Assembly: GCF_001648355.1 (NCBI RefSeq)
Contig: NZ_LXSL01000022.1
Location: 155 to 64,154, forward strand
Direction: 5' to 3'
DNA from: Eikenella longinqua
GTDB lineage: Bacteria; Pseudomonadota; Gammaproteobacteria; Burkholderiales; Neisseriaceae
Length of the DNA stretch: 64,000 nt
The translations under genes and the position numbers were made by a program. The notes under the pieces are model-generated. The model made no database searches. It had not been told where the DNA came from and saw only the letters and a program-made list of their open reading frames with translations. Of the stretch, positions 61,496-64,000 are shown piece after piece. The number at the start of each line of letters is the position of its first letter. Position 1 is the first letter of the stretch.

Positions 61496-62470
61496 TTATT
61501 TGGTGGAAATATCCAGCCTGCCGGCGAATCGGTGTTTGGGTTTCCAGAATGCCCAGCCGCTGCGGGCGGAGATTTCGAGGCTGCCGCCGTGTTCGCCGTC
61601 GGTGAGGAGGCGGGCGGCGGGGAGTTGTTTGCGTTGCAGGGCTTGCCACAGGGGGGCGAAGAATTGTTCGTCCCATTGTTGCAGGGTGCGGGCGTAGTCG
61701 TCGGGCCGGCCGAGCTCGGCGGCTTGCCGGAGCTCGTGGAGGTAGAGGGTGCTGTGTTCGAGCGGAACGCGGCACTCGGCGGCGGTGGCCTGCCAGGCGG
61801 CGAGGTTGGCCGGGGCGGGGCGGACTTGGGGGCTGCGGCTGTAGGCGGCCCAGGGGCTGTGGCTGCCGATGAGTGCGGGGGGTGCAGCGGGGGATTCGGT
61901 GGGCAGCTCGTCCCACAGCCAGAGGGCGTTGATGGGCGGTTTGCCTTCGGCGCTGCGGCGGGTGTTGACGGGATGGTTGTGCAGCCACATTTGGATTTCG
62001 GTTTGGCGTTGGAGCCATTGGCTTTTGCGGCTGCCGAGGGCTTGGGGGATGTCGGCGTGGTGGCCGGCGATGTTGAGGATGTAGGGGGCTTGCCACTGGG
62101 CGGGGCGGGGCAGGCGGATGCTCCAGAGCTCGGGAGAGAGGGGGGCGAATTGCCAGCTGTCTTCGTGGCAGAAGGCGTTGAGGCCGTGGCACAGGACTTC
62201 GGCTTCTTCGGGCAGGATGTGCAAGCCGCTGCTTTGGAGCTGGGTGCTGTGCAGGCCGATTTGCTGGTGCAGGGGGCTGGCGAAGGCGTAGGGCTCGGCG
62301 AAGAGGTGGTGGAGCTGGGGGCTGAGGTGTTGGAAGCAGAAGTCGGCAGGCTCGGAGGGGGCGGCTTGGAAGCGGCCGAAACGCAGCAGTTGGTTGAGGC
62401 CGGGGGTGTGCAGGGCGGGGAGTTCGGCGGGGTGGGGCCAGTGGAGGCCGGGTAGGCAGAGGGTGAACAT
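61496..62470 (-). CDS. RpfE-like/phosphoglycerate mutase-related protein of unknown function
   Basis: 324 residues. Segments such as CFHEDSW-like (AFCHEDSWQFAPLSPELWSI), HNHPVNTRRSAEGKPPINAL and LWLWDELP resemble the beta-proteobacterial RpfE-type proteins often mis-labelled as phosphoglycerate mutases because of a distant alkaline-phosphatase-fold relation. No metal-binding set typical of iPGM is evident. Glu/Leu/Pro-rich; stands alone. Name uncertain. Confidence 0.65.
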   Translation of the reverse strand: MFTLCLPGLHWPHPAELPALHTPGLNQLLRFGRFQAAPSEPADFCFQHLSPQLHHLFAEPYAFASPLHQQIGLHSTQLQSSGLHILPEEAEVLCHGLNAFCHEDSWQFAPLSPELWSIRLPRPAQWQAPYILNIAGHHADIPQALGSRKSQWLQRQTEIQMWLHNHPVNTRRSAEGKPPINALWLWDELPTESPAAPPALIGSHSPWAAYSRSPQVRPAPANLAAWQATAAECRVPLEHSTLYLHELRQAAELGRPDDYARTLQQWDEQFFAPLWQALQRKQLPAARLLTDGEHGGSLEISARSGWAFWKPKHRFAGRLDISTK

Positions 62471-62607
62471 GGTGTGCGGGGGTTGATATTTTTCAGGTAG
62501 CCTGTTGTGCGGCGTGCGGGCTACCTGAAAGTTGGATATTGAATAAACAGGATTAGTTTGCGGGTGAGGCTACCTGAAAAGTATGGGCTGGGAAATGAGC
62601 TTCTGCG

Positions 62608-62660
62608 TTTTAGCTTCGCAGAAACTCGGCCTTGCTTCGCCATACCTTATTTTCAGGTAG
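62608..62660. repeat. Recurrent motif TTTTAGCTTCGCAGAAACTC before an eikDUS
   Basis: The motif lies between an eikDUS at 62568 and an inverted one at 62652, as in the other copies. Confidence 0.6.
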
Positions 62661-62674
62661 CCTTTGCAGCGGGC

Positions 62675-63601
62675 TTACTGCACGCGGTAGCGCTGCAACA
62701 CGGCGCGGATTTGCGGCAGGGCGGCGCGGGCGGCGTCTTCGCCGAGCTTGATGGCGTGGCTTTTTTCATCGAAGCCGCCCACGGCGCCGAGGTGCTGCAC
62801 TTGCGGTTTGATCACGACGTCGGCCTTGGAGAGCTCGCTGTTGAGGGCGGAGGTGCTCATGATGTTGAGGCTTTGGTCGAGGTAGGAGAAGAAGCCGCTT
62901 TGGGTGAGGCGGGCGGGCTTGGCGGAAATGTCCACGGCAATCACCACGTTGGCGCCGAGCGAGCGAGCGGCCGATACGGGCACGGGCGCGGTGAGGCCGC
63001 CGTCCACATAGCGTTTGCCGTTGATGATGGCGGGCTGGAATACGTTGGGGATGCTGGCGGAGGCGCGCACGGCCTGGCCGGCGTTGCCGCTGCGGAATAC
63101 GACGTTGCGCCCGCTGTCGAACTCGGTGGCGACGGCGGCGAATTTGCGCGGGAAGTTTTGCATGGGGCGGTTGCCGACTTGGCGGTTGATGTAGTTTTGC
63201 AGTTTTTCGCCGCGGATGAAGCCGCTGGTGGAGAGGGTGAGGTCGACCAGGTCGGCGCGTTGCAGGCTTTCGGCTTCGCGTTGCAGGCGCGGGGCGTTCA
63301 TGCCGGAGGCGTAGAGGCTGCCCACCAGGGCGCCGGCGCTGGTGCCGGTAACCACTTTCACGGGAATGTTGTTTTCTTCCAATACTTTGATCACGCCGAT
63401 GTGGGCGAAGCCTTTGGAGGCGCCGCCGCCAAGGGCGAGGCCGACGACGGCCTGGGGTTTGTTGCCGCTTTGGGTGGCGGTGAGCGGCTGGCGCTGGTGT
63501 TTGTGCGAACCGAGGGAGAGGCTGCTGCCGAGGGTGTCGCAGGCGGAGAGGGCGAGGGTGAGGAGGGCGATGCCGAGGCTGCGGCGGAATAATGTGTTCA
63601 T
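62675..63601 (-). CDS. Patatin-like phospholipase lipoprotein (RssA-like)
   Basis: Lipid acyl hydrolase with a Ser-Asp dyad, probably lipid-anchored in the envelope. 308 residues: lipoprotein signal (LLTLALSACDTLG; Cys21), oxyanion loop LALGGGASKGFAHIGVIKVL, nucleophile elbow GTSAGALVGSLYASG (Ser near residue 89) and the Asp in RYVDGGLTAPVP. Complete active site. Substrate unknown; related proteins affect membrane lipid turnover. Confidence 0.88.
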   Translation of the reverse strand: MNTLFRRSLGIALLTLALSACDTLGSSLSLGSHKHQRQPLTATQSGNKPQAVVGLALGGGASKGFAHIGVIKVLEENNIPVKVVTGTSAGALVGSLYASGMNAPRLQREAESLQRADLVDLTLSTSGFIRGEKLQNYINRQVGNRPMQNFPRKFAAVATEFDSGRNVVFRSGNAGQAVRASASIPNVFQPAIINGKRYVDGGLTAPVPVSAARSLGANVVIAVDISAKPARLTQSGFFSYLDQSLNIMSTSALNSELSKADVVIKPQVQHLGAVGGFDEKSHAIKLGEDAARAALPQIRAVLQRYRVQ

Positions 63602-63810
63602 GAGGAGTCCTTTTTGGCCGGTTGGTGGCGGAAACGGGGGGTATTGTAGCGGATTGGGTGTGAAGGTGGGTTAAAGGCTACCTGAAAATATGGGGCGCGG
63701 GCGGATTGGGCGGTTATAATCAGGCGAACGAATTTGGGCTACCTGAAAAACAGTGCGGCTGCTGGAGAGTTTTCAGGTAGCCTGTGGCAACTTAATATAT
63801 AAGGAAACGG

Positions 63811-64000
63811 ATGATGACTTCACATGCTTGGTTCTATTGGGCTCTGGCCTCTGCCTTTTTCGCGGCGCTCACGGCGGTTTTCGCCAAACTCGGTTTGCAG
63901 GGCATCGATTCGGATTTCGCCACCTTTATCCGCACGCTGGTGATCATTGCGGCATTGGCGGCATTTTTGAGCTACACCGGCAAGTGGCAGGGCGTGGGCG
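63811..64000 (+). CDS. EamA/DMT-family transporter, 3' end outside the window
   Basis: The first 63 codons (MMTSHAWFYWALASAFFAAL, then TAVFAKLGLQGIDSDFATFI) show the first two membrane helices of an EamA-domain drug/metabolite transporter. AAGGAA lies eight bases before the ATG; the second ATG at 63814 is an equally possible start. The rest lies beyond the window. Confidence 0.85.
   Translation, partial: MMTSHAWFYWALASAFFAALTAVFAKLGLQGIDSDFATFIRTLVIIAALAAFLSYTGKWQGVG

Overview
The window is a chromosomal segment of a Neisseriaceae bacterium, most likely Eikenella. The main clue is the dispersed 12-mer AGGCTACCTGAA (reverse TTCAGGTAGCCT), the DNA uptake sequence dialect described for Eikenella (AG-eikDUS). 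It occurs dozens of times, mostly as inverted pairs after genes, and repeatedly inside genes. Gene content (MtrCDE-like efflux pump, dihaem cytochrome c5, CcoG/FixH, Correia-type repeats, type II-C Cas9) agrees. No ribosomal RNA gene is present, so the species cannot be fixed.

Layout. 1-554: right end of an IS1595-family element. 0.9-1.75 kb: alpha carbonic anhydrase with a Neisseria-like terminator. 1.8-2.3 kb: frameshifted membrane protein gene. 2.5-4.5 kb: uvrB. 4.8-11.8 kb: tripartite RND efflux operon with divergent TetR regulator. 11.9-16.9 kb: ClC channel, TonB-dependent siderophore receptor, CsbD-like protein, small monooxygenase, Correia element. 16.9-24.8 kb: gcvP, NUDIX hydrolase, recX-gph, a BPSS1780-like membrane protein, hscB, prmA. 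25-28 kb: small housekeeping and unknown genes, cytochrome c5, tRNA-Arg(CCG). 28.3-33.7 kb: pcm, maeB, fixH-ccoG. 33.8-34.4 kb: decayed IS481 ends and gene scraps. 34.5-42.5 kb: xthA, iscX-fdx, mltB, nitrobindin-like protein, orphan KAS III, frameshifted acetyltransferase, BASS transporter, tsaC/sua5-like gene.

42.6-49.6 kb is a complete type II-C CRISPR-Cas locus: tracrRNA (minus strand) with a near-consensus promoter, then cas9-cas1-cas2 (plus), then an array of 19 identical 36-bp repeats with strict 66-bp periodicity. The twentieth repeat is cut after nine bases by an IS481-family element whose transposase has lost the expected DDE glutamate. The repeat orientation implies crRNAs read from the minus strand, each repeat carrying an extended -10 as in meningococcus.

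49.6-54 kb: pyrC, tusA, a HEPN-domain gene coupled to a zinc-ribbon gene, and a moxR-DUF58 pair. 54-59.8 kb: the translation/transcription operon rimP-nusA-infB, with rbfA and a small unknown gene downstream, preceded by a terminator-like leader hairpin. 60-64 kb: a CopD-like membrane protein, glycine-zipper lipoprotein, RNase P RNA, an RpfE-like protein, a patatin-like lipoprotein and the start of an EamA transporter.

Most of the window is ordinary core genome. The points worth pursuing are the CRISPR locus and its IS truncation, the entanglement of uptake sequences with tracrRNA and cas9, a recurrent intergenic motif sitting between uptake-sequence pairs, Correia-like elements outside Neisseria, and the HEPN/zinc-ribbon pair.
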